Shown piece after piece: positions 10,212-19,688 of a stretch of 23,814 nucleotides of DNA (position 1 is its first letter; each line of letters begins with the position of its first letter). Below the pieces are notes generated by a model. It saw nothing but the letters and a program-made list of their open reading frames with translations. It had not been told where the DNA came from and searched no databases. The stretch spans positions 1,414,459 to 1,438,272 of the forward strand of contig PJRA01000198.1 in NCBI GenBank assembly GCA_016987375.1, written 5' to 3'. The stretch comes from Brachionus koreanus. Lineage: Eukaryota; Rotifera; Eurotatoria; Ploima; Brachionidae. The translations under genes were made by a program, and so were the position numbers.

Positions 10212-10217
10212 AATAAA
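10212..10217 (+). terminator. Candidate polyadenylation signal of USP8
   Basis: AATAAA lies about 70 nt after the USP8 stop and is the first canonical hexamer downstream. It follows a T-rich run. Confidence 0.5.
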
Positions 10218-10560
10218 ATTTATTTAATCTTCGGTTGACCGAAAATTTAAGACGATATTACTCTTAATAAAGTAGTTGATCGTTCATTCTTCCATTGCTC
10301 TTATTTATCAACTATTAATTGTACATTAAAAAAATTAAATGAAAAATTAACTAAAAAACTTAAAATTCTGCTTTCTTAAATAAGTAAAAATCTTATTTTT
10401 TTTCATTTCTTTTTAATTTTTTCTTTCTTTTTTTTTTAAAAATAGTATAAGAACTAGATTTTTGATATTAATATTTTATAAAATAATATTTTAAAATAAA
10501 GGCTTAATTAAATTCAGTAAAATGTTTGTATAAACCAAATTTGATAATTTTCTTATTTAA

Positions 10561-10763
10561 CACTAGAAAGCCAGGCTGATTTCTCATTAAAATTTAAAAT
10601 AAAGTTATCAAGATAAATTAAACATTTTCTTTGAAAATTTATTCATTCTCTAAAAAATTACAATCAAAATTTTTAGATAAAAACTGTTTTTTTTTAATTT
10701 TATTTATATGTGGTAAAAATCAAGTTTCAATTTTTCAAAAAGGGGTCCTCGGGCGTTCTAGTG
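10561..10763. mobile_element. Non-autonomous piggyBac-like MITE, 203 bp, with intact TTAA on both sides
   Basis: The ends are CACTAGAAAGCC at 10561 and, on the other strand, CACTAGAACGCC at 10763 (11 of 12 matching). A perfect TTAA flanks each side (10557-10560 and 10764-10767). TTAA duplication and a CxCTAGAA-type terminus are features of piggyBac elements. The interior is AT-rich and encodes nothing convincing. Its size and CACT start resemble the MITE in the USP8 intron, but the terminal sequences differ, so they are probably different subfamilies. Confidence 0.82.
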
Positions 10764-11782
10764 TTAAAGAATTACTAAATCTTTTTTTTGACAAAAAAAT
10801 TGTTGTATTGTTCGTTTGTTAAAGAGGAATAGATTATTAAATTTTCAATCCAGACATTTTAGATTAGGATAGGTCGAATCTAGACTTGGCAAGAAAATAA
10901 TAAATTAGAGAAAATTTTAAATTATATTTTTCAAAATATTTAAAAATTGGAAATGGTTTTTTGCTTAGCTATTAGATCAAAGATTTGATTCTTTTTTAAA
11001 TTTAATTATCTTTTGATTTTGAAGGATGTTTTCTTATTTGAATAATAATTTTTAAAAGCTTATTGATTTTTCATTTCCTTATCATGTTCATCATCAGTTT
11101 CTTTTTGGTTCTCATTATTTCTTGAGTCGCAAACAGTTTGACTTGTTTTTTATTTTGTAAAGGTAAACGTGTTATTTTTCAAAATATTAATTGATCATTA
11201 AATAGAGATTAGTTTTAAGGCTTTGGTATTCAATAAAATTCATACTTTTTTTTGGGGAATTCTTTTATTCAAAAATTAAGAAACCACTAATTCACAAATT
11301 TTAATTTTATATTTCGTAAAAAGCAAATAAAATTTCATTTATCTTGCATTAACTGATTAAATAAATTATTAGTGTAAAACTGTTCGTTTTTTTAATTTTT
11401 TTTGGAAGAAATAAATCAAAAAAAGCAAAATTTATCACATTATTATTTGAACGTTTTAGATTTAATAAAAGGAAACTATTTATAAGTTCATTGCATTTAA
11501 AAAAAAAAAAGTTCTTGGTTTTTCATTTTATTTTAAAAATAAATTTTGTTTACAAAAATTTTGTTTTTTGACCAGGAAATATTTTTTAAAAATAAAAAAA
11601 CCGTCTTTTGTTTGTATACAAAATTTGACTTTAAAAGTAAGTCTAGGCTAAAATTCAACTGAAACTGAATTTGAAAATTTATGCTTTAAATTTAAAGTCA
11701 AAATAAATGTTACTTTTCATTAGAATTAAGCTTTTTATTTTATTTTTTTTAATAAAATTTATTAAATAAAGTTTGTATAGAT

Positions 11783-13822
11783 ATGTCGCTATTATCAGTT
11801 GCAACTAACAGAGCTCTATTGAACAGAAATTTATTTCTGAACATATACAAGCAGTCGTGTTTGAGACGGAATATTTATTATCAAGTTAAATCATTTAAAC
11901 CTCAACAAACTAAAAGCCTAATTTTGACTAATCGAATTAATTTAAGCAAAGCATTTCAAAGATGGAACGGAACTGGAAGCAAACCAAAGCAAACAATGAG
12001 CAATGCAGAAATAATTCGAAAATTGGTTCAGTTCATTTGGCCTAAGAATAAAAAACACATTAAAATAAGAGTTGTAATCGCAGTTAGTTTACTAGTTGGC
12101 TCAAAGCTACTAAATGTAGCAGTGCCGTTTTTATTTAAAGAAATAGTTGATTTTTTGAACAAAAATGCTAAAATAAAAGACTTTGGCGAAACAACATCGG
12201 ACAAAATTTTAGTCACCATGATTGCTTTGGTGATTGGATACGGTTGCGCTAGGGCAGGAGCTTCGTTGTTTGGCGAATTGCGCAGTGCCATATTTGCCAG
12301 CGTTGCACAGAGCTCAGTGACTCAATTGGCAACACAAGTGTTTCGTCATTTGCACAAACTCGATCTAAACTTTCATCTCAACCGTCAGACTGGCGCTTTG
12401 TCAAAAGCAATTGACCGCGGCACTAGAGGAATAAGTTTTGTACTCTCTGCCCTATTGTTCAACATAGCACCCACAATTCTAGAAGTAGCCATGGTTAGCG
12501 GAATCCTTTACGCCAAATTTGGTCTCAATTACGCTCTAGTAAGTGTTGGATGCATTGCTGGATACTCCACTTTTACATTCTTGACCACTAAATGGCGAAC
12601 AAAGTTTCGCATTGACATGAACAAAGCCGAAAACGAAGCAGGAAACAAAGCTATTGATTCACTAATCAATTACGAGACTGTTAAATATTTTAATAATGAT
12701 GATTATGAAGTAAAAAGATATCAGGAATCGTTGATTAAATATCAACAATCAGCAATTAAAACATCGACTAGTCTAGCAGTGTTAAACTTTGGTCAGAATG
12801 CAATTTTCAGTACTGGCTTAACAGCTATTATGCTTTTGGCTGGCTACGGTGCTATTTCTGGCAATATGACTGTTGGTGATTTGGTCATGTGCAATGGCCT
12901 TTTGTTTCAGCTGTCAGTGCCGCTCAATTTTTTGGGCACTGTTTACCGCGAAGTACGTCAATCGATACTGGACATGCAGAACATGTTTGATTTGACAACC
13001 ATTAAAGCAAGTGTAAAAGAAAAACCAAATGCTGCCAATTTGATAATTTCGCCATCAAACTCGGCTATTGTGTTTGACAAAGTTAGATTCAAGTACCAAG
13101 AAGGTTCTGATCTATTCTCGGAGTTGAGCTTTGAAGTGCCATCCGGTAAGAAGATAGCCATTGTTGGCGGCAGTGGATCGGGCAAGTCGACCATTGTTCG
13201 ATTGTTGTACAGGTTCTATGACCCCATAGACGGCAGAATATTAATTAATGACCAAGATATCAGAGACGTTTCATTGAATAGCTTGAGAGAAAAGATCGGC
13301 ATAGTTCCACAAGATACAGTACTCTTCAATGACACTATATTGTACAATATTCATTATGGTAACATGAAAGCAAACATAGAGGATGTATATGAGGTGGCCA
13401 AGATGTGTGACTTGCACAATATGATCAATAGAATGCCCAAAAAGTACGAGACACTGGTTGGCGAAAGAGGACTTAAATTGAGTGGTGGTGAAAAGCAGAG
13501 AGTGGCTATTGCTAGAACCATGCTTAAGAATCCGTACATTTTTGTCTACGACGAGGCCACATCCAGTTTGGACTCGATCACAGAGCAAATTATTATGGCA
13601 TCGTTGAAAAAATTGATCCATGGTCGCACTTCTATATGCATTGCGCACAGATTAATAACTGTGATCGATGCTGACGAGATATTTGTACTAGAACAAGGCA
13701 GGGTGGTTGAAAGAGGCTCACACAAACAATTAATTTCAAAACCGTCTAGTTTGTACCATACTTTATGGCAAAAACAATCTGAACAGTCCTATCTAAAAGA
13801 AACTGAGGCGACCAAAATCTAA
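11783..13822 (+). CDS. ABCB7: Mitochondrial ABC transporter ABCB7/ATM1, complete, 679 residues, single exon
   Basis: ABCB7/ATM1 is a half-transporter homodimer of the inner mitochondrial membrane. It exports a glutathione-linked sulfur or iron-sulfur compound needed for cytosolic Fe-S proteins and iron balance. The N terminus ([18 protein letters not shown], rich in Arg and Ser with few acids) looks like a mitochondrial presequence. Residues about 100-395 are the six-helix membrane domain, with family hallmarks [12 protein letters not shown] and [16 protein letters not shown]. The nucleotide-binding domain has Walker [10 protein letters not shown] (462-470, Lys468), the Q-loop [14 protein letters not shown], signature [10 protein letters not shown] (from 566), Walker [12 protein letters not shown] (Asp590, Glu591) and H-loop IAHRL (His622). 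Everything needed for ATP hydrolysis is present. Length matches yeast Atm1 (690) better than human ABCB7 (752). No intron interrupts it, unlike most neighbours. Identification is very secure. Confidence 0.97.
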   Translation: MSLLSVATNRALLNRNLFLNIYKQSCLRRNIYYQVKSFKPQQTKSLILTNRINLSKAFQRWNGTGSKPKQTMSNAEIIRKLVQFIWPKNKKHIKIRVVIAVSLLVGSKLLNVAVPFLFKEIVDFLNKNAKIKDFGETTSDKILVTMIALVIGYGCARAGASLFGELRSAIFASVAQSSVTQLATQVFRHLHKLDLNFHLNRQTGALSKAIDRGTRGISFVLSALLFNIAPTILEVAMVSGILYAKFGLNYALVSVGCIAGYSTFTFLTTKWRTKFRIDMNKAENEAGNKAIDSLINYETVKYFNNDDYEVKRYQESLIKYQQSAIKTSTSLAVLNFGQNAIFSTGLTAIMLLAGYGAISGNMTVGDLVMCNGLLFQLSVPLNFLGTVYREVRQSILDMQNMFDLTTIKASVKEKPNAANLIISPSNSAIVFDKVRFKYQEGSDLFSELSFEVPSGKKIAIVGGSGSGKSTIVRLLYRFYDPIDGRILINDQDIRDVSLNSLREKIGIVPQDTVLFNDTILYNIHYGNMKANIEDVYEVAKMCDLHNMINRMPKKYETLVGERGLKLSGGEKQRVAIARTMLKNPYIFVYDEATSSLDSITEQIIMASLKKLIHGRTSICIAHRLITVIDADEIFVLEQGRVVERGSHKQLISKPSSLYHTLWQKQSEQSYLKETEATKI

Positions 13823-13869
13823 AAATTATTTTTAAGTCAACAAAAATTTTTTTTTAGTTTAAAATTAAA

Positions 13870-13875
13870 AATAAA
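13870..13875 (+). terminator. Candidate polyadenylation signal of ABCB7
   Basis: AATAAA lies about 48 nt after the ABCB7 stop, in a very AT-rich context that yields several such hexamers. Confidence 0.4.
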
Positions 13876-14744
13876 TTTATAAATAATGAGCAATTGATTT
13901 TAAAAAAGTGATATTTTTTAATTTTAACTTTATTTAAAAAATAATCAGGATTCAAAGATTTATTTGATTTTAAACATAATTGTTCATTAATTTCAAAAAA
14001 GGTTCTATTAAAACACTGACCGCTAAATTTAGTTAAATTTCGCTCTTAATAATAAATATCTTATTATTTATTCGTCTGTATACTTACTTGAATTCAAAAT
14101 AAATAGTTTGTTGATGATTTAATGTCAAATGATATGTCATACTTGGATTTTTAAGTCTAATTCTCAAAATAATGAAGTACATAAAATTTTACATTTTTTA
14201 AAAGGTTAGATATTTTTGATTATAGCATGTTTGTAATTCAAAAATATTTAGTCAAATTTTATTTTAAAATAAACATAATTCTTTAAAATAAAAACCGAAT
14301 GTCAAGTTTTTAAAAAAGAAAAAAAAATCAATTTTTGCAAAAATACAAATCTTACAAAAAAAACTAATATAATTTTCGAAATAAAAAAAAAAGGCATATA
14401 ATTATCGCTTATGTTATTTATATGCAATTTAGAAACAAAAATACTGAAGTTAGGATAATTTTTAATTATAAATTACAAAATTAATAAAAAGTGACAATTA
14501 TAAATAAAACATATTCATCTTTTAATCATCGGAAACAAATTAACTTAATTCAAGCAATTTTACTTAAAAAAATGAAAAAATAATTGATTAAAACAAAACA
14601 AATTTTTAAAATTAGGATTATTTGAACTAAATTGTGTTTACTGAAGCAAAAAAAAAGGTATTTTTTAGCGTTTGAAATAAATACGGGTTCTCTTGTTTCT
14701 CTTATTATAGAAGGTTTCATATCTTGCATTATTTAAAAAAATTT

Positions 14745-14995
14745 AAATAAAGTTATAAAAAAAACAAAAAAGTAAAAAATTACTCATGTTTTCATATTCA
14801 ATTATTTTAGTTCTTGTTGGTTCTCTAATCACGTAATGATTGTTACGTGACTTTCGGCTTGAATGGTCATGAATCTCGTTGCTGAGACAGATCATAACCG
14901 AATCGTTTAATTCAATATTTGGAACTATTTTGAGTTTAATTTCACATCTTACACATTAATACCACATAACATCCCAAGTGAGATTCTAAGTTGCG
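14745..14995 (-). pseudogene. Possible decayed coding fragment, unknown family
   Basis: Between two AT-rich deserts a less AT-biased patch stays open on the minus strand for about 70 codons below 14955. It includes CEIKLKIVPNIELNDSVMIC, then SRKSRNNHYVIREPTRTKII. In the same frame upstream, NLTWDVMWY is followed by a TAA. I recognise no family. It may be a remnant of a transposon or gene, or chance. A hairpin with 8-bp arms (TCACGTAA/TTACGTGA) falls within it. Confidence 0.2.
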
Positions 14996-15077
14996 CGCTT
15001 GCATTTTCAAAAATTTTCAAATTTTAAATTTTAAAATAAACCCATGACATGAAAACAATTAAGACAGCATTTTTTTG

Positions 15078-15281
15078 AAATTTTTTTTATTAAATATCAT
15101 TGCTTTTTTTTTTTCAAAAAAGACTTTTTGTAACTTCAATACATTCATAAGCTATGAAAAAGTTTTTTATTTCAAAAGCTGTTTATTTTCAGAGAGAAAA
15201 AAATGTAAATTTTTTTTAATTTTTTTTATTAAATAACATTGCTTTTTTTTCTAAAAAGACTTTTTGTAACTTCAATACATT
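15078..15281. repeat. Direct repeat, two copies of about 65 bp, 136-139 bp apart
   Basis: The copy at 15078-15145 and the copy at 15219-15281 share a T-run, ATTAAATA(T/A)CATTGC, another T-run, then AAAAGACTTTTTGTAACTTC and AATACATT. Differences are a single substitution and shorter T/A runs in the second. The long identical 3' block makes chance similarity unlikely, so this is a local tandem duplication of a unit of about 137 bp. Confidence 0.8.
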
Positions 15282-15727
15282 TTTTCAATATCATTTAACC
15301 CTAAATGTGCATCATTTTTTTTTAAATCGTGAAAGGACACCTAAAAATACCGTTTTATGAGAGAAGAGAGCCTAAAATTTGAAAAATCTCATTTAATTTT
15401 CATAGTTATTAACTTCAAATTATAGAAAACTATCATCCATTTCGATTGTTTAGAAAAATGGAGGAGGAATAAATAAATGAGACTGATTTACTATTTAAAA
15501 AAAAACATTTTTATAAATTTAAATCAGATTTAGTTATTTAAATTAATTTTTTAATTTATTCAAGGAAATTTGTTTCATATTTTTTAATGTATTTAAAAAA
15601 AAAACCCAAAATTTATTAAAAGCATGTAAGAAAATAAATTCATTTATTTTTATAATTTTTTTACGATTATCTATGAATATGCAACGCCATATGAGCTGAC
15701 GTAAGTTATTTGATCCAAAAAAAGTCA

Positions 15728-15734
15728 TATATAG
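15728..15734 (+). promoter_or_regulatory. Candidate TATA box of the B4GALT-family gene
   Basis: TATATAG lies about 150 nt before the start codon. A pyrimidine-rich stretch (TTTTTGTCTCTCGTCTACAG) sits about 25-45 nt downstream, where a start site would be expected. In AT-rich DNA this may be coincidental. Confidence 0.35.
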
Positions 15735-15773
15735 AAAAAAGGAAAATTCAAAATTTTTGTCTCTCGTCTACAG

Positions 15774-15836
15774 ATGTTTTGTGTGCTAATAACTGCTGAC
15801 GAAATTACTATAGAATTTATCGTATTTAAGAACTAA
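15774..15836 (+). CDS. Possible upstream ORF (20 codons) in the B4GALT 5' leader
   Basis: If transcription starts near 15755, the first ATG met is at 15774 and opens MFCVLITADEITIEFIVFKN, ending 44 nt before the main start. The peptide is not AT-run filler. Alternatively CTACAG just before this ATG is a splice or trans-splice acceptor. Either would influence translation of the main ORF; neither can be confirmed from sequence alone. Confidence 0.3.
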   Translation: MFCVLITADEITIEFIVFKN

Positions 15837-15880
15837 ATATTTTATTTTAAAATAAGCTAAATTAATAATTCTGAATAAAA

Positions 15881-17124
15881 ATGTTTAAAAAAATTAAATG
15901 TTTCAACAAAATTTTTATTTTATTTATTTCATTTTCAACAGCATTTATTTTACTTACCACTAAGCCAAAAAAAAATTTGGTTAAAAAATTCGATACAGAT
16001 ATTCAGTTTTTAAACAGTTCAATTTATGAGAAAGAATTTTTTACAATTAAAAATTCAATATATGATACATATCGATCTTTAAATATGTCTATTGAGATTT
16101 GTAAATATAAGCTAATTTCAAATGAAAAGAATAACACAATTGATGTAAATAGAGTTCTTGAAAAGCTTGGTTTGGATGGTCTAGTCGAGTTTTACTCAAA
16201 TTCAAGCTTAAAATACAACATGGACATTCGAAATTTAAATTATACAAGGCCTGAGAAAATACAAAATTTAGATTTTTTGAAATTATGGAATTCTAAAAAT
16301 ATCGATTTATTAAACAAATCAATTGGAGAAAATTTTTCTAAATTAATAGATTATAAAGGCATAGAACTTGGTGGTCACTGGAAGCCTAATGAGTGCAAAA
16401 GTCAATTTAAAATAGCAATAATAATTCCATTTAGAGACAGATTACCTCACTTGAAAGTGATTACAAACTATCTTCACATGTTTTTACAGCGTCAATCACT
16501 TGATTATAGAATTTTTGTTGTTGAACCGACAATTCCAAGTAACATGAGCTTCAACAAGGGAAAAGTGATGAACTCAGCTTATTTAGAAGCAATAAAAGTA
16601 GATAATTATGATTGCATTATATTTCATGATGTGGATTTACTTCCAGAAGACGACAGAAATATTTATACATGTTCATCTAGACCAAGACATCTTAGTGTGG
16701 CTATAGATAAATTTGAATACAAACTTCCATATGCAACATTAGTCGGTGGAGTTCTATCCATACAAACAAATCAATATAAGCTAATAAATGGATATTCAAA
16801 CTCGTTTTGGGGATGGGGAGGAGAAGGTAATTAGAAAAAAACAAGTTAGAAAAAAAAATTGATAAATGAATTTATTTAGATGATGATTTTGGTCAAAGGA
16901 TAAAACAAGCTAATTTAGAAATTCAACGGCCTCCTATTCAAGTGGCAAGATATAAAATGATTAAGCATAGGCCTCAAAAATTAAACGTCAACCGATATAA
17001 ATTATTAAAGAAAACAAAAATTTTAAGAAAAATTGATGGTGTAAATACAACAAATTATACAATTATAAACTATAAGCTTTTTAATCTTTTTACCTATATT
17101 TTAATAGATATAGGTTTTAAATAA
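15881..17124 (+). CDS. Beta-1,4-galactosyltransferase family enzyme (possibly a GalNAc transferase), 396 residues
   Basis: This is a Golgi type II membrane glycosyltransferase of family GT7, which adds Gal or GalNAc beta-1,4 to GlcNAc on glycoproteins or glycolipids. Exons 15881-16826 and 16880-17124 join across a 53-nt intron that falls inside the codon for the first Asp of WGWGGEDDD. Residues about 9-27 (KIFILFISFSTAFILLTT) are the membrane anchor and about 28-160 the variable stem with several N-x-S/T sites. The catalytic domain shows GGHWKPNECKSQFKIAIIIP, then PFRDRLPHL, the metal-binding FHDVDLLPEDD (D250-V-D252), RPRHLSVAIDKF, and W310-G-W-G-G-E315-DDD. The C-terminal part has VARYKMIKHR and the closing NVNRYKLL, KIDGVNTTNY and ILIDIG blocks. 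At the position of bovine B4GALT1 Tyr289 there is Leu287 (LPYATLVGG), which may change donor choice. Family membership is secure; the exact sugar donor is not. Confidence 0.93.
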
Positions 17125-18551
17125 AAACAAAATTATACTTAAAATTTTCGTTTTTTTTTTTGTAATTTTTAAGTTTTAATCGAATTTAAGTATAAATAAA
17201 TTGACCAATTTTTGTAAAGTTTATTTTTAATTTTTTTCAAAAGTATTTCTTAACTAGCATTTACAGTTAATTTAGAATAAAATTCAAATAGTAAATTCCC
17301 AAAAAAGTAAAAAACAAAAAAAATTAAAAATTTACTTAACAAACATTTAGATTTAATTATCGATTTTATCAATAGGCAATTAAAAGTCAAAAATTTTGTC
17401 TCTTTTTGCTCTTTTAAATTAGTAAGAATTTTAGATTTAATTATTTTACTAAATGAAAAATTTCTTCAATTCTAAAATTTAAAATAAAGTTTTAAAATTT
17501 AAATACACCGATATGCTTTTAAAATAAAATTTGCATACCCACCAAATTATTTCATATTTTTGATTTAGCCCGGGAAAACTAAGAAAAGTTTCATTTTTAT
17601 TACAAAAGTTTATGAGAAAACCTTGTACATCCCTCTATTTCAAAATCTAGAAAAACATGTTTTTAAAAACTTTGATACCTTTTTTGTATTCATATGCTTA
17701 ATTAAAATTGATTTAAAATTCTATAATAGCAATATTTTTTGACCAAAAAATATATAAATCAAAAGTTTCTTTAAAAAAGTTTTAAATTCTCTTGAGTTGT
17801 TTTACAAAATGATCAGTCAACGGTTTTTTTTATAAATTAATTTAAAAATTTAAAAAAATCATTTTCAAATAATGTATAAAGCCAAAATGATTTTAAATAA
17901 ATTTGTTAAACATTTTCATTTGTACATTGATCATTTGATTTGGTTTCTTTGTTTTTTAAAAGTTATAGCAAGAAAATAATTTATCCTCAAAAAGCAATGA
18001 TCGAAAGAAGTTTTATTTTATTTCACAAATGGATTAGTTTTTATCTATGTAAAAAAAAATATTTTGGGTCCATGTTTATCCTTATATTGAAAAGGGATTA
18101 GACTTTATTATAAAAGAAATGAAAACAGATATCAAATTTGACATATATTAGCTGAAAGAAATTTTTAGAATTAAAGCTTTTAAATTATAAACAGTGAATA
18201 TGGAAAAACGATTTGTTTTTCTTTGTTTTTTTTCGAAATTAAGATAAAGAAAATTGAGAATTTTCTCTTCTAAGCAAATAGCTTTTAAAATTAGGTGTAA
18301 ATTAAATGCATCTAGTTTTTTCTATTACGATCTTAAAAGAAATCAACAAATGGTCAATAATGATTGCCAAAAATTTCAAAAAAAAAGTTCAAAAATCTGA
18401 AAGTTTGATTTCAAAAATCTAAATTTTTTTTAAAATTTTTATTTAAAATCTACATAGCATGTAAAAAATATTACTTTAAATTATTTAGACTAATTCAAAG
18501 ATTAATATTAATATCCTTAGATAAAGTCTTTGAATTTAAAAAATATTTTGA
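17125..18551. other. AT-rich intergenic region
   Basis: I see no gene, tRNA or clear repeat. The only non-monotonous patch is around 17570-17660 (TTTAGCCCGGGAAAACTAAG), which encodes nothing recognisable on either strand. Confidence 0.45.
17195..17200 (+). terminator. Candidate polyadenylation signal of the B4GALT-family gene
   Basis: AATAAA lies about 70 nt after the stop. Another copy overlaps the stop codon itself and is less likely to be used. Confidence 0.4.
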
Positions 18552-19025
18552 ATGGATCATCAACTTCGAGATGCTGAAATGGCTTGTTTTCTTATTTGTC
18601 TTTCTGTAAACGATAAAAAAAGTCAAATAATTTGTCTAAAGTTAAAATATAAGATATTTTTAATTATATTGTAGTTTTCTTAATCAAACAACTGTCAATT
18701 GAAAATAAAAGGGTATTTTTTAATTTAACTAATTGTTAATCTTTATTTTTGTTGATTTTTTCTAAAAAAAGTGCACATTTATTTAATATTTGTGGTATCA
18801 ATTTAAAAAATTCTAGTATTTTATTTAAAAATTGTGCTATTTAAACTAACTTTGCGTTATAATTTGTTTTCATCAGAGGTCTTTAACATGGAAAACATGT
18901 TTTCAAGTTTTAAGGGATTTATTGAAGAAGAAAAAATGCGTCCTGAGGGAATTTCGTTGGAAAAAAATACATTAGACTGTAAGCAGCTAATAAAAAAATT
19001 AACAAAATATGAGGCAAATAAATAA
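18552..19025 (+). CDS. Candidate small two-exon gene, 66 residues, unknown function
   Basis: An ATG at 18552 opens MDHQLRDAEMACFLICLS and is followed directly by a GTAAAC donor. A pyrimidine-rich acceptor (TTTTCATCAGAG) ends at 18878, and the next exon reads in phase VFNMENMFSSFKGFIEEEKM, RPEGISLEKNTLDC, then KQLIKKLTKYEANK and stop. The second piece alone could also start at its internal Met (18888), giving a 45-residue ORF. A second donor-like GTAAGC lies after NTLDC, so a further exon is possible. Composition in both exons is less AT-biased than the flanks. I do not recognise the protein, and two short pieces 270 nt apart may be coincidence. Confidence 0.33.
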
Positions 19026-19688
19026 ACTTAAACTATATCATAGTATTTTTATAAGTTAAAACAAATTTTTTTCGTTTGAAATTTATTTTGTGATTAAATA
19101 CTTGTTGTCCTTTTTTGAAATTATCTATAAAAAATATTTAAACTATTCGAGTTTTTTAGCAGATGGTCAAATTTCTTAATTTTTAACTAACTATGTGACC
19201 ATCTGGTATTGAAATTAAACGAAAAAAATAAATAAAAATGATGATGTTTTTTAACAATATTGTTCTTTTTATTTTCAAACAACTTTTTATTTTATGAAAT
19301 AAAAATTCTAAAAATTAAAAATTTATTTTGTGACTTTTTTGTTTATTTTTATTAATTATGTTTAAAATAATAAATTTTTGTAAATCGAATTTTTTGTATA
19401 AGTTAGCTTATTTTTTCGATAATATTTCTTTTCAGATATTTTTTTTGAAATTATTTTCTTTTTCACATATTTAACTAAATTAAAATTAATTATAAAAAAT
19501 TATGAATTTCAAAAACAACGTTTCTATAAATGTGAATTTTGCTTATTAAATATTTGACTAAGAATCTCTAAAAAATTTTTAGATTTTTATCTTGTTAGTT
19601 TTTAATTGACGCACACTTTTGCGATCAGTTAATAATCAGTCAATTAATCGACAAAATTTAATCTCTAGATTGCATGCAAAATTAGATA
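19026..19688. other. Intergenic region upstream of the Rolling-stone-like gene
   Basis: AT-rich, no gene. It contains one small perfect inverted repeat at 19160-19205. The last 90 nt before the start codon are less AT-rich (TTGACGCACACTTTTGCGAT) and probably hold promoter and 5' UTR, though no canonical element is evident. Confidence 0.45.
19160..19205. repeat. Small inverted repeat with 10-bp perfect arms
   Basis: CAGATGGTCA (19160-19169) and TGACCATCTG (19196-19205) are exact inverted copies around a 26-nt AT-rich loop. CAGATGGTCAAA also occurs once at 5221-5232, hinting at a dispersed element end, but the match is too short to be sure. Confidence 0.5.

Larger units (their letters stand above)
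10145..11782. other. Intergenic region between USP8 and ABCB7
   Basis: Apart from the USP8 polyadenylation signal and the MITE at 10561-10763, this is AT-rich DNA without a supportable gene. The 60 nt before the ABCB7 start are extremely A/T-rich (TATTTTTTTTAATAAAATTT), so no core promoter motif can be told from background. Confidence 0.5.
13823..15727. other. Long AT-rich intergenic region between ABCB7 and the B4GALT gene
   Basis: Most of this is A/T runs without coding signal. Exceptions listed separately are a possible decayed coding patch at 14745-14995 and a direct repeat at 15078-15281. A 17-nt block at 14223-14239 recurs at 23326-23342. Confidence 0.5.

Noticed and set aside
10631..10822. 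Plus-strand 63-codon open frame
   Set aside because: It runs across the right end of the MITE and consists mainly of Phe, Lys, Leu and Ile from A/T runs.
11060..11149. Minus-strand charged 29-residue tail (NNENQKETDDEHDKEMKNQ) resembling a terminal exon
   Set aside because: The acceptor is weak and no upstream exon is visible; hydrophilic residues can arise from A-rich DNA. It is worth rechecking only with RNA data.
12028..13648. Several minus-strand open frames opposite ABCB7
   Set aside because: They are shadows of the conserved ABCB7 coding strand with no domain of their own.
15295..15320. TTAACCCTAAATGTGC as a possible piggyBac left end
   Set aside because: No inverted partner followed by TTAA was found within a plausible distance.
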